This document shows positions 1 to 11,841 of a stretch of DNA of 64,000 nucleotides, piece after piece. Every line of letters starts with the position of its first letter. Within the stretch, counting starts at the first letter, position 1. The DNA is from Haemonchus contortus (Eukaryota; Nematoda; Chromadorea; Rhabditida; Trichostrongylidae): contig LS997565.1 of NCBI GenBank assembly GCA_000469685.2, positions 34,088,145-34,152,144 of the forward strand. Reading direction: 5' to 3'. The notes below the pieces were generated by a model. It had not been told where the DNA came from. It made no database searches and was given only the letters and a program-made list of their open reading frames with translations. Both the position numbers and the translations under genes were made by a program.

Positions 1-503
1 ATATCGGATGGGATCATTTTCTATTAAGCTGGGAACTCTTTACGCTTTCTCAGTCGGTATTTCTGTGCGAGTGGGCATTAGGACTGGTAAACTGAAATGT
101 GGACCAGTTCTTCCGCAAACGCTTCCTTTGTTTGGTCATGGTCAAAAAGTTGTTTCAATCCTGGTGTAGCTTTTTTAAGAGTTTATACTTCATAAGTACG
201 AGAACAAGACTTTCTTCTCCGCTATAATTTCGTTACAGGTGCGACCCAACTTTAAAAAACTTCATCGAATTTTTTATTTGTTACAGTTCACAACGTTTTT
301 CATAACAGCACAGCCTTTAAAAAGTTTGGCTTTCGACAGAGTCCTTTTGTGTACGGTCATTCACTATTGTTCCTTACGCTCACGCTCAGCTATAGAAGGG
401 ATGATAGCGTTTTAGCATACGAAATTGCCGTATTATCCAATTTACTATTTTATCTTCTTTCTCTTGTGTTTATCTTCAGAGAAGTCTTTATGACGATTTC
501 TAG

Positions 504-1105
504 GAGTCTTTGAGTTCCTCTCACGCGGCTCAATATCGCGGTCTCACACGGAGCTGAAAGGATTTCGAGACGATAGCTGCTTGGAACGCTTCTCTTCTGG
601 CGTTCGCGATCCAAATTGCTTCACTCATTCACTGCGACTCGATTCCGCTGTTGATTTGAGCAATATACCGTTCACAAACTACACGTGAGTGGGCACAACA
701 TAAATTTTAATACTTTTATTTTTTTCGGTTGGAATAACTTTGCGTGTTCAGATTGGATTTCAAGGGAATGATTGACTATATATTTTCGACGCCTCAATCT
801 TTGGCTCGTCTTGGTTTCCTCGGCGCTTTTGATTTGAACTGGGTGGCACAAAATAAGATCATTGGTATTGTTCAAAGTTTGCTTCAGTTGCGTTGATCCT
901 GAACTGGGTATGTTTCAGGATTTCCGCATCCACATGTGCCATCAGATCACATACCGATCATGGCGCAGTATGCAGTGATTCCAACGAGTCATCAACGTGC
1001 ACCTCCGCCTCCTCACCCTCTCAACAACTACCCTCGATAGGGCACGGGCTGAGACATGTTAGTGATTGGCTCGCCGAATATCATTTTTCAACCGGGTGTT
1101 GGTAG
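504..1105 (+). CDS. Putative 3' exons of an unidentified gene
   Basis: The product is not recognised. Positions 504-684 look like an internal exon: a TTCTAG acceptor precedes 504, a GTGAGT donor follows 684, and only one frame is open across it (59 codons, ending SNIPFTNYT). A second exon may start at 919 after a TTTCAG acceptor. Joined in phase it would stop at 1105, but that reading is Ser/Cys-rich and looks artificial. A different frame of the same stretch, ending at the TAG at 1038-1040, reads as a proline-rich tail (RAPPPPHPLNNYPR) and looks more natural, yet does not fit the phase. The gene would continue left of the window. The exon at 504-684 is more credible than the junction. Low confidence. 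Confidence 0.3.
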
Positions 1106-4100
1106 TATGCTAGTTTATAGGTTGGTGGTGCGTTACTAGTAATTTTAATCACGTGTTCCAATCGTAATCCATGTGCACATAGATGAGTAGCTAGAAGTTT
1201 GTAAATTTGATTCATTATTGCCTCTTTCAAAGTGGTTATCATCTAGTTTCGCAAGGCTGAATGTATATGTATTGTGTTTGCATCATATTTATTCAATCAT
1301 TTATCAATATTTTTGCTCTGTTTGTGTGTCTGTGTCTGTGTGTATTCTTCGTAGTATGATCGTCGTCGCCGTTGTCTTCGCAGTGGTCGTCGCCGTCGTG
1401 CTGAGAATCTCTGTCAGTTTTAGCTTAATTCCTCCTGTGATCATGCGTCGATTGATGCAGCATTGACCTAGGCCGGATCTCAGTCTAAGTGCTGTACAGG
1501 CTGCATCATGCATGCGTCGCGTTTGCTTTCTTTGTACGTTGTACATTACCACGCTCGTTTTAAGTTCTTTTTTTTGCGATATGTCTTCAAACTTGTACTT
1601 GTCAGTGGCGGTTATGGGTAACACCGCAGCACCTCTATCTTTGTACTTCGCTCTTTTATTTTTTGTGTGTTTGCACTCGCCCTTACGGTATTCGGTTCGC
1701 TCCTCTAATTCGTCTCTAGTTCATCATAACCTGGGTGTTCCGTTCTCACTTGCATTTGTTTTGGGAAATGAGGGTATCTCGTCCTCGTATCCGTACTCTT
1801 CCTCACCTCGGTCCCAGCTCTCGCGATCATCCCGTCACTCGTAAATTATTTGCCCAATTATTGCGATGCGAATTTTAACTATTGTATTTTTCCCCTTTTC
1901 TGAATGAGACTCATATCACCGCCAAGCAGAGGTTAATATTTGATATGTTACAGCCTCCTTTTATTTCGAACTTTGTGGTTACGGTCACTCTTGTTTGATT
2001 TTAATTCTCTTTTTTCTTCTTTTATGCACCGTAAACAGATACGGTCATAAATAGAAAGTAAAAATGTAAGTCGGTCGTTGAAGATACATTGAAAATGTTT
2101 TCATTCGCATAATTGTAGATGAAGTAAGTGAAGTGTATTGCAAATCAAACAATTGTGAAAGGATTACGAACGCGGTCATTAGAATGCCAAAGTAAATTTT
2201 GACGTCTCGAAGGTCTTAGAACATTCCTGCCAGCTCTCGGAGCATGAAGGCTGGCTACAATATAGCTGAGTTTTGTTTTCTGGCAATTCATTGTTGGAGT
2301 ACTTCAATGGTGCAGCGAGGCATTCATTGCAAACGTCTATTTGGTGTAGCTTACCGGAAGAAAAGTTCGGTGCTACACATTGTAAGAAATTCTCTAGAAT
2401 GTCTGTTGCAAGTAATAGAAAGAATTGGATCGGCTGCGCGGAAGTATAATTGGCTTATGCTCTACCAAAAAACAAATATTTGCAGTGCTCGGTTTTAACT
2501 CCGAGAGTTACTCTGGGAGAAAGGGAGGATGAGCAATTCCACCGCAGCTTGCCTTTTGAACGACCCCAGGTATCTTTATACATAATGTTTGACCGATAAG
2601 CTTTTAGTCGAGATTAATTCTTAGACTTTTCACCCGAAGATGATTGAATCAGACCATTCGGCAGGGTACAATCTGAACAAATAGTTCTGATATAAGGAGG
2701 AGAACCATGTTAGAGTCCGCAAATGAGATCCACTCGTGTTAGAAGACAGAAGGTGACCCCATTAGGAATCGTTGCTCAGTAGCATGGGAAGAACCCGTTT
2801 CCCACCTTTGTATCTTACCTATTTATTCAGAGTTGCCACCAAGGAATCCGACTTCGTTGGATACAACTGCACCTAAAAATTTGCTCCTTGTTTTCAATAA
2901 AGTAATAATCAGTCATCTATCTCAGCATGACGTCAAATACACAGCGGGTTCAGTATGATAACTTCGTTTTTGGGCGTAACAATGTAGACTTTCCAGAGCC
3001 TTGCTAACATTGCATGCTATAAATGATGCCAGACAGACTGCGTGGCTCACACCGACTCTCTTCCCTTCTGAGTAAAACTGAAACGCTTTATTAAAATCTG
3101 TCATTCTCTTTCATTTTCTTTCAGCTAAAAAAAGTAAGCAATCGGCATCCCCATATCGAGTAGTAGAAGAGAGTACGGATAGAATCGGATGGACACCATC
3201 GATCGCTAAATTCTTGCTGTACTCATACTGCATCTCTTCAACTTTCTCGGAATTGGAACATTTTACGTTTAGAGCTTAGAAAACTGTGAATAAGTGTGAA
3301 CTGGAGCGCACTTTTGCTGTACTGTTTTAGCGTATTAAGGTCTCAAATATTCGTCACTTCAGCTTTTCAAAGATGCTCGCAAGGTCATTGCCACAATAAT
3401 CTTCGGCTCGGTGTCAGTATCGCAATATTATAGCCTTACGTGAAGTTTGACGGAGAAGGTGGTGCCAACAAGACTGTTTCAAGTGGGTGCCACTTTTATG
3501 TGTTTAGGTTTGGATATGTAATCTCATTTCGAAATTTGTCAGACCCGATGAGCCAACCAACTCTGCGGTATCGCTCAAACTCGCCTGAAAGAACAGCAGA
3601 TTCAAAATGCTCATCTATTAGCCACATCAAGCCTTGCTCAACCCCTTCAAATTCGAAAGTCTCAGAATTTTTTGTAGGAATCGAGTGCATAGCGCGATTT
3701 GAGACTGGGTGGCTCAACGTTGAGTGACTTATTCAGTATTTTTGAAATTTGTTGGAGATGTCACCTTTGAGAATGTCAGTGCTCTGTTATGTCAGCATGG
3801 AGTGCATTACGTACCATTCAGTGTTGTAATTGCATCGTGAAAAACAATTCGATCTGCGTCAACAACAGAATTTAGCATTCAACCAAAAATGCGAAAAACC
3901 CATAGGGAAATTTGCCTATGATTAGTTTGGGGGAGCACTTCATAGAATAACAATAGACAGTGAATCTCAGAGGCTTAAGAAGGTTGGTAGATATGAATAG
4001 CAATGGGTCCATTAATATCCATAGGTAGGACTTTTCTACCGTTTATTATCGGATCACCGAAAAATCATGACAGACTTGGCTAGAAGAGCCACAGAACGGT

Positions 4101-5133
4101 TTGCACCAGAAGAAGGATGAGAGAGGAGGAGAAATGATGCTAAGCCAATTGCATCTACGAAGCCTGAACTTGCTCTGGTGCTTTCGGACTTCTCGTTCAT
4201 CATCGAACGTTTTAGTAAGGCCCTTACTGGTCAAGGCCATACAATTTGCTTATAATCAATCCTACATCCTCGATTGGAATGGGACAAAAAATGGCAATCT
4301 TTGGACAAAACAAACAAGTTAGCAAGTTGGTAAAGTTGTTGTGCAAAGTCGTTCAGCTGAGACAACGTAGATTGAAGTCGAGGTGGGCAGAGAAGAAAAG
4401 AAAACTAAAAAATTCAGTAGAAATTATTGCCAGATACTACTTTTCAAGGGAAACGGTGGAAGAAGTTTTTGATGCAAAAACGTGAAGCGCTCAAAGAAAG
4501 TATGTCAGCTGAAGCTTTAAGATTATAAAGGCCTAGCTCATAACAATTCTGGGGTATATAGTTCTGGACGAACAGTTGGAAGGAAGGGAGTCCAGAATAG
4601 TGTAAAAGTGGCCATGAAAACGCGAACGTGGACGCATTCAGAAAAGTACAGGGCTCCAGGAAATAGTGAAATTATTGGTTGAACGAGAATGTGACCACAA
4701 AGGGTGCGTGGAAGGGTTACTAAGGAGAGCCGTCCATATTCGTGTCCAAAGTGTAACGTGTGCGTTTCGTTGCGAAGAGTGCAATTTCTACAGCCTCATT
4801 AACAGCGTGTGAACTCGCTTCACTACGCCCTATCTAGACCGTTTTTGACCGACGTCGTCTCTTGTATCATTCTTAGTGTTCCCATGTTAAAGGGGGTATC
4901 TCCGGAACCATCTTATACCATGAAATGCGTCCCTGATGATTAGGTTTTACCTGAACTTCACGTCGACGTAAGGCTCTATCGGAAACCAAATATCTATCTG
5001 AACTGTTGTAGACATTCTAGACAACGCTTAATTTATTCAGATATTTGATGTAGCATTTTCATCAGACTTGTAATATGCACTTCAGTAGCGACTCATTGTC
5101 AGTTACAGTATCACGAAAGATCACTATGTAAAG
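1106..5133. other. Region without a recognisable gene
   Basis: No exon with good splice sites and coding character was found on either strand. A short GT-rich run lies at about 1322-1345. Overlapping open frames near 3440-3727 occur on both strands (95 and 73 codons). They carry no family motif, so I do not call either. Confidence 0.4.
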
Positions 5134-5135
5134 TA

Positions 5136-5993
5136 TTAAGTTGTCGGAAAAGTATTTGCGCGTTTTGGTTTCCATATTGTGAAATCTTTGGGGATTGCTC
5201 TAGAACCTTCACAGTGGAATATGTGTAAGTGCAGGTCAATGCGCTCTCCACACCATATCTGCCGTAGCATTTCGCAACGGTTATCGCTGCAAGAATAGCT
5301 CTCGACCCAGAGCGAGTCGAACTGCCTTTGCTTTATAAGTTCAGAAAAAAACGTTAATCCAAATTGAGCGACAGGGGGAATATGCGATGCGATAGGACCA
5401 TTCATTGTCTCTAATAGCACATCAAGAAGTTGGTACAAGAAGTTCAAAAATGGCCACTTTGACTGGACCGAAGAACCAAGATCTAGGAGACTAGCTGAGA
5501 GGATCGTTCACTGGGACATTCTACCACCAAACTCCGCTGTCAGCACTGATGCCCAGTGTGTTCTGTGGACCGGATTGCTGCAGCTCTAGGAGAGAAACTC
5601 GGGAAAGTCTATTTTCTCCAAGACAGTGCTCGCCGACACTTTTCGAAGAAGACCCAGAAGAAGCTTCAAAGCCTGAGATGGCATGTTCTGGCTCACCCAC
5701 CGTATTCACCAGACTTAACTCCAACGGATTATCATCTGCTCCTGTCGCTGTCGGACCATCCGAAAAATGAGAAGTTCGATTATGTGAATCAACTCGAGAA
5801 GTACATTGACGAGCTTTCCTCCTCGAAACCTCAGGAACTCTACGAAAGCAGGAACCACAAGTTGCCTGATGAATGGCAATACCTTGTCGATAATGATGGT
5901 GCATATATTTGTTAATTGTCAGTTATTGTGAAGGAAAAAAATAAATTCAAAAAAAAAACTGCAAAAGGCGCAAATACTTTTCCGACAACCTAA
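5136..5993 (+). mobile_element. Internally deleted mariner element, Hsmar1/bandit-like ends
   Basis: The element is 858 bp, flanked by TA at 5134-5135 and 5994-5995. Its terminal inverted repeats match over about 27 bp: the left end reads TTAAGTTGTCGGAAAAGTAT and the right end, reversed, reads TTAGGTTGTCGGAAAAGTAT, both continuing TTGCGC. Full mariners are about 1.3 kb, so roughly a third is missing, mainly the N-terminal half of the transposase. TTAGGTTG-type ends are known from the Hsmar1 group and the hookworm element bandit; assignment to that group is inference. The element is probably immobile on its own but could be mobilised in trans while its ends are intact. Confidence 0.87.
5556..5915 (+). 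pseudogene. Mariner transposase C-terminal remnant
   Basis: This open frame of about 119 codons is the C-terminal catalytic half of a mariner transposase. It holds FLQDSARRH (second catalytic Asp) and PPYSPDLTPTDYHLL, with the third Asp 34 residues after the second, which is the D34D signature. Upstream of 5556, in another frame, an IVHWD-like stretch (about 5490-5520) is left from the segment around the first catalytic Asp. The DNA-binding N-terminus is absent and at least one frameshift separates the pieces, so no active enzyme can be made. It ends at a TAA shortly before the right inverted repeat. Confidence 0.8.
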
Positions 5994-6240
5994 TAATTAC
6001 CATTGAGACTAGTACACAATTGCAATGGAACATTCCTTTTAATGTAATTGTACATTAAAAAAAAACTTTTTTAGTTGTTTTTCCGATCTGTTTAATACTT
6101 TTTGTTAAAATTCACTATTATACTATTATTGAAAGAGAGAAATGAACGCGTATAGTTGAGGTATGAACACTTTCGACAGATTGCCCGATTTGTTTCCCAT
6201 AGGCGCCGTTGTGAGATCCGATCGCGGGGTGTGTGGATGA

Positions 6241-9200
6241 TCATAGTCTGAGTCTGGCTAAGTAGTAATTAGCGTCACTGCCCATAAGCAGGTTTCCATG
6301 GCCGTCTTCGATAGCCGTCGATACATCAGAAACACGTCCAGTTGGATCATGAAGAGACTCAATGATTTTGCCTGTTCCCGAATCCACCTGAAATCAACTT
6401 CTTCTGGAAAAAGATAGGATATTTACGAATTATCAGACAGCTTTCACCTTCAGAACTAGACCATATTTGTTCGCCATCCACTCTGCAACTACATGAACCA
6501 TTTGGGGTGACAGGAGCTGGAAAGCAGAGTTTTTTATCAAAAGTTAGGGGTCATTCCAAGTTTCGAATAAACCTTCGTCATAAGCGAACGTAGTGACGGT
6601 CTAGCTGCCAGCCAGTTGTCTGCTTCAGACCTGATAGCAGCAATTGGAACCCAAAAAGAACCATCGCTGGCCCGCCGGATGTTATCGGGATAACCGGGGA
6701 GATTGTCAACGAAGACGCTCAGGTTTCCAGAAGATGGAGAGAGCCTGAAGATTACGCATTACTTCCTGTATGCAAGGAAACGCTTGTAAGTGGATGTAAA
6801 AATGTTGACCTGAGGATTCTGGCATTTCCCATTTCCGCTATGAAGACCTTCCCACGAATCGCCTCAATACCGTTTGGGAAGTACAAGTCGTCTTTCAGTA
6901 CTTTGAGTTCTTCTGTTTCAGGGTTGTAGGCCAATATCCTAAACAATATACAAGTAAGAAGTAGATGGCAAAAGGTTTTAGCCATTTCTATGATAAGAAG
7001 GATTCACCCTTCAAAAGAATCGCGAGATTCCTTCAGAAAGTTTATTGAAGTCAACATTAGATGAGCACAAACCCGAAAGATATAAAGGGGAAACTAGGAT
7101 GCCCTTCTGGAACCTGGTTCCGGTCTGTTGTCTTTGAATGGAAATTCTGGAGCTGCCATTCGAAAAGAATGATTTGAATGCTCGGAAAGTCGAGAAATAC
7201 GTCGTAGTAATCATAAAGTACACTCAGGTGGCGCCACTGCCACGCATACAGTAGGAGTTACAATTATTTATATAATTATTTCTGGACTTCGCTAAGTGCG
7301 CCCCCACTGGAATAACACAAGGTAGAAAATAGCTACCCGCTACCACACTACAAAGTGGGATTATGAAGGAAGTGAGTTTAATGCTCAGTGATAAACAGTA
7401 TACAGAAGGGCCTTATTAGGCGGTTGCTACATAAGTTGACCATGGTGCCCCATTCCATGAGGAACCGTTGACTTTCGAGCATACAAACCGTTCTTTTCGA
7501 GTGACAGCTCCAGAATTTCCATTAAAAATCAACAGTTCGGAACCAAGTGAAGAAAATCATTTTGGTCTCCACCTTCCATCCTTATCGGCTTAAACAGTAT
7601 ACAGAAGGGCCCTATTAGGCGGTTGCCACATAAGTTGGCCATGGTGCCCCATTCCATGAGGAGCCATTGAGCAAAGTGGGAACTTCGGCACAAGGTGTCA
7701 CTTCTCGCGTAGGTAACGACTTCAGTGCAATTGGCTCATTGGTGAGAAGTAAGCTCTTGGGCTGGACATATCGCTAAATAGGAAATATGAAGAAAAGCAG
7801 AGTTCGAGCTTGTCTGTACAATAGTGGGTACAATTCCCAACACCATGGGAAAGAAAGTCTTACTAATGTGCACTAATAATTGAAACGAAGCGAAGGAATA
7901 AAATTAATCTGTATGTCATGAGGGCGGTCTCGGTGCAGTGGCAAGTGGCGCACTGTCACACACGTATGGTCACGGATTCGAAACCCAGATCGGTGTCCGC
8001 CTAGGTAGAACTGGCCTTCCATCTCTGCAGGATCTATTAGTTAGCTCAAGTCTCGTCTGGGGAGTTAAAAACGCTGACTTGTACATCGGCTTTCCACCCT
8101 ATGCCATTGTGATGCCAATGCGGATTAATTGACGGATACGTCACTAGGATTGTGAATGGAAGTCGAATGCAGGACACTCAGACGGGACTGATCAACGCTC
8201 AGAATTTTTTTTTTTACTTTATGACGACCATGGCGCACTCCAAAAATCGACACACTCCAAAAAGTCAAAAATCAGTCAAAATCATCTCTTCCATCATGCT
8301 AGAAGTCATAGCTACTCATATGCACACACAGATTATGGTAATATGCACAGTGTATGTCTTTGAATTGTCTTACCTCCCATTCGGTCTATGCTCCAGGAGA
8401 TCGTAGATAAAATCACGGTCATCGAATTTGGTACTAGATTCCGAAATGACCAAGTTACCATCAGGTAAGAAATCGAAGTCATTCAGATATCTGGAAGGAA
8501 ATATGGTGAGAAATATGAAAACAGCAGAGACAGTACGGCTAAGTAGGCAGTAACGAACCTAGTTGGAATGGCGCTGTCGTCATTGGTGATCGCTGCACCA
8601 CCGGCAAAGTACTGGCGCACCTTTTCTGAAATATTCTACTATTTTCTTTCGCAAAATTGTTTGTTGTTTCGAAAAAATTGTTTTTCCAACTTCTCTCTTG
8701 TTTTAATGTCTGTTTTGTTATAGATTTCTAACAGCCCTAGCGAGGAGGATGGAAGAGCCAAGGTGGCGCAAGCGCTGTGTACCTCAACATACCGAGCTAC
8801 GGAGCCATGTGACTAACCTGTCTCCCAATTTATTGAGAATAGTCCAAGATAGGCATCCAGTACATAAAGCTCGCCTGTTAGAGGATGCAGCCTAGAACAA
8901 CTATGCTTATCGAAACACTTTTGGACGAATGCTCACTTAGAAAATGGGTTTACCTTGATATGAAAAGAGTTTACTCCGTTAAATCTACTACTCAACTGAA
9001 TACTACACATTTCTCATGAGATGACTTTTGCTGCTCCTCTTCAAGAAAGAAAAGTGACACCTACCGCATGCCTAATGGGCGTCCACACTTCGTCATCGAA
9101 TGGTAAGACCCATCACAACCTTCCAGTGAGGTGAGCCGGACAGCCCGTAAAATCTTCATCTATAATCATCATCATCTCTGACGGTCACATTGCGCCTTAT

Positions 9201-11310
9201 GTGGGACTGAAGACCTAGCCATGACAGTAAAAGCCTGTATGTGTCAAAAAAAGGGGGAAAAACAATCCTGTGTCCATCAGTCATCACTTCAATAAGCTCT
9301 ACTGGATCCACAGCAACTTCACTCGAGTGAAAAATTTTGCAAAACCGCTCAAAACAAGGCCATAAAAGCCCAATACAGCATTGGATATGGATTTTCGAAA
9401 TCGTCAAAAAAACAAGGATCTCTTGACTGTTTTCATCTTGATTCATTGCATCGAGGAGGTAATTTCGAGCAGAACAATGTTGCTACATCAGTGTGATTAA
9501 AAGTTCCCACCCTTGTCAGAAGCTCTTCATGCCAAACACATCTTCGTTCCTTCCCACTCTTGATGAAAAGTTTTTGTTCAGGTCAACCACTTAGTTATTA
9601 TGAAAGAATCAAAAGCACCTATCACCCCAGAAAACTTCGTTTTTCGATCAGGTTCACAAAGGAAACAAACCTTCTTATTGAGGTCAATCTCACAAATTAG
9701 GCCAGTTTTCAAGCCTGTGTAGACCATTCCGGTCTTCTGATTAACGGCTATCGACTCTGGTCCATAAATCTGATCTTCTAATAGGAGCTCTGCCTTTTCT
9801 AGTCGCTTGTTTGGTGAAAGCTCGTCCTCAAAAGGAATGGGTGGAGGTAACCTGAAAGAATGGAAAACAGTCTGACGTTTATCATTGAATTTCTACTACA
9901 ATTGGCACTACCATTTCATGTTACTTCTTATGTTTAGTCATAAAGCTAGGTCACGTTAATTGTGATCTGCCTGTACCAAAAATGTTACTTACCGGAATAC
10001 CACGGGATCAATAGGGCTAGTGACGAACAGGTGAGTGCAAGCAACAGCGATCGCCACTGAAGCAATAACAACCGACAAGATCAGGAGAGGTCGGTCTGTG
10101 GCTGATTTATCAGGCTGAAAACGAGAATTTATTGTTTTGGGCCTACACTTCCATAGAGAAGATAAAAGGATGTTCAATCATCGAAGTGTAGAGCTTTTCG
10201 GTAATCAACACCTTTTTTGGAATGCCCCCTAAGTTGACCTCAGTTCAGAGCCATCATTTTAAATGCGAAATTAAACCACCATTGAGTTGCGGAAGTTAGG
10301 GCGATGTGCTACAGTGCTTTTATATTCCCAGACCAGCCTGATGCCAATCAACTGACTCCTGAGGGACGGAATGCTTCACTGTCGTGAGCGAGTATCAATC
10401 ACACAAGCACATACGATAGTCGGTTTCGGGACCATGCTTGTATCAGTGCGCTACTTGCCACTACGCCACCTCTGGGAAAGATGTACAACAAAAATCTATT
10501 AAATCGAAACTGTATTGGGAAAAACTTCGCTATGAACAACAGGAAAGGAAGGGGTAACAACATTAAGCCAAAATTGGATCTTGAACATAGTGCTCGTTAC
10601 ACGATCAATATTCTTTAGTAATACAATCTACAATCAATCAATGGAGCAACGATATGTCTATTCCGAGCGTAGTTGGCTTCATTTAATCTATCATGACTCA
10701 CACTAAGAGATGTATTGTAGAGTACAGATCAGTTGCCAGTATAAGGACACCAAATTCGAACAATTTCGGCTTTTTTTTTTTTCGAAAACCGAAGTGATAG
10801 AAAAGGTTGAGGTCGTTCCAAGTCGAACGGACCGTAATTTCTGGTCAGAATCATCTAGTGTTAAAGAAACAAAAAAAGAACATTGGAATACAGATTCTCT
10901 CAAAACTCGGCAGGAAGTTAAATAGAGTAGTAGAATAGAATGGGTTAAATAGTGCAAAGAAGCGATCCGCAAATAAAAAGTCTTGCAGAGTTCACGAATC
11001 CATTTTCATCTATGCAAAGCGGAGAACTGCTCTGCTTGGCAATTGTTAGTCTCGATTTTGAAGGGGCACCAAACTCATACTGAACCCGTTGAACCGATCC
11101 TTTTGGCACTTATTATTAGTTATTGATGGTACGAGGAATAACTCCATTTCTACGAAGTACTGAGCCAAACTAGTTGATATTGCAGTTTGTTAGCAGAAAA
11201 TAATCGATAAAGCTACAAACAGCACGATGGAAGTGAAAACACAGTAAGGAACTTACCACGTTCTTGGGCACGACTTTCACCTGAGATAGATCAACGGCTG
11301 GTCTAGCCAT
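6241..11310 (-). CDS. APMAP/strictosidine-synthase-like membrane protein, 11 exons, 408 aa
   Basis: Exons (minus strand): 11310-11257, 10114-9993, 9851-9671, 9159-9065, 8891-8818, 8625-8559, 8490-8374, 6938-6810, 6744-6573, 6516-6448 and 6387-6241. All phases join without a stop to give 408 residues, close to human APMAP (416). A hydrophobic signal anchor lies at about residues 27-49, predicting a type II membrane protein. The rest is the six-bladed propeller of this family: GPESIAV (about 89), LYVLDAYLGL (about 155), NDFDFLPDGN (about 200), LYFPNGIEA (about 256), the PGYPDNIRR segment in exon 9, and a C-terminal YLARLRL. Relatives include arylesterase/paraoxonase-like proteins, but the substrate here is unknown. 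Intron 7 (about 1.4 kb) and intron 1 (about 1.1 kb) carry repeats. The start at 11310 is the first ATG and gives a short basic cytosolic tail. The family call is firm; the enzymatic role is not. Confidence 0.93.
7080..7670. repeat. Fold-back repeat with an 80-bp direct duplication
   Basis: Positions about 7080-7195 and 7466-7590 are imperfect inverted copies of each other; both contain a GGAAATTCTGGAGCTG-like core in opposite orientation. Overlapping this, 7392-7471 and 7591-7670 are direct copies (about 93% identical, offset 199 bp) containing AAACAGTATACAGAAGGGCC. The whole structure lies inside intron 7 of the APMAP-like gene. It is probably a fold-back or MITE-type insertion that later duplicated one flank. 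No coding content. Confidence 0.75.
7925..8192 (+). repeat. tRNA-derived SINE-like repeat, family A, copy 1
   Basis: The head carries an A-box-like GTGCAGTGGCAAGTGGCGC and a B-box-like GGATTCGAAACCC, the internal promoter arrangement of RNA polymerase III genes. A non-tRNA body of about 200 bp follows, ending in GAATGGAAGTCGAATGC and CAGACGGGA. Three more long copies occur in this window at 10275-10482, 54660-54935 and 59622-59884. It lies in the same intron of the APMAP-like gene as the fold-back repeat. Confidence 0.75.
10275..10482 (-). repeat. SINE-like repeat, family A, copy 2
   Basis: This is a diverged reverse-oriented copy of the family seen at 7925-8192. The A-box side (ACTTGCCACTACGCCACCTC when read on plus) and the Pol III head are clear, while the body is eroded. 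It sits in intron 1 of the APMAP-like gene. Confidence 0.6.
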
Positions 11311-11841
11311 CGGTGAGTGAAGTGAAGACCTTTCTAAAACGATCAACAAGTTGGAAAACTACTTGGAAAGTTATGAGTAACACATCAATACTGAAACGAG
11401 CATTCAATTGCAAGGAGGCAAGGGCAGAAGAAGGGGAGATGTTTGTTCACATTGTGAGTCGGATAGGTCAGGCCATACATATTTGCCTAGTCGAATCATT
11501 ACAGCTTCGCGCTCGAACCTCGAGAGCTCGGATTTTTTCTGAAGGGAAAGGCCTCAGTTAACAAAATGATGTATCCGTCACAACTATTCTAGATTGAGGG
11601 ATAGTTTGCTGGTTTTTTTTCAATGTTCACTTCCGCTTTTTGTGCTTCCTTGATGGAGATTGAACTCAATATATTTATCCCATGGACAGTAAAAAGAGAA
11701 CCTCACTCTTTTTCTCGGAAAACTGCCCAAAATGCTTTTTACTTTTTTCTCCAATAGTCTCGATTTTGAAGGGGCATTGAACTCATACTGAGTCCGTTGA
11801 ACCGATTCCTTTCGGCAGTTATTTTTAGTTAGTTATTATTG
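11048..11841 (+). repeat. Pair of ~80-bp dispersed direct repeats
   Basis: Positions 11048-11128 and about 11756-11841 share TAGTCTCGATTTTGAAGGGG and CGTTGAACCGAT with a few substitutions. One copy lies in intron 1 of the APMAP-like gene and the other lies upstream of its start codon at 11310. No coding content; origin unknown. Confidence 0.65.

Noticed and set aside
5136..5447. Minus-strand open frame of 103 codons at the left end of the mariner
   Set aside because: It runs through the terminal repeat and lies antisense to transposon remains; no family motif.
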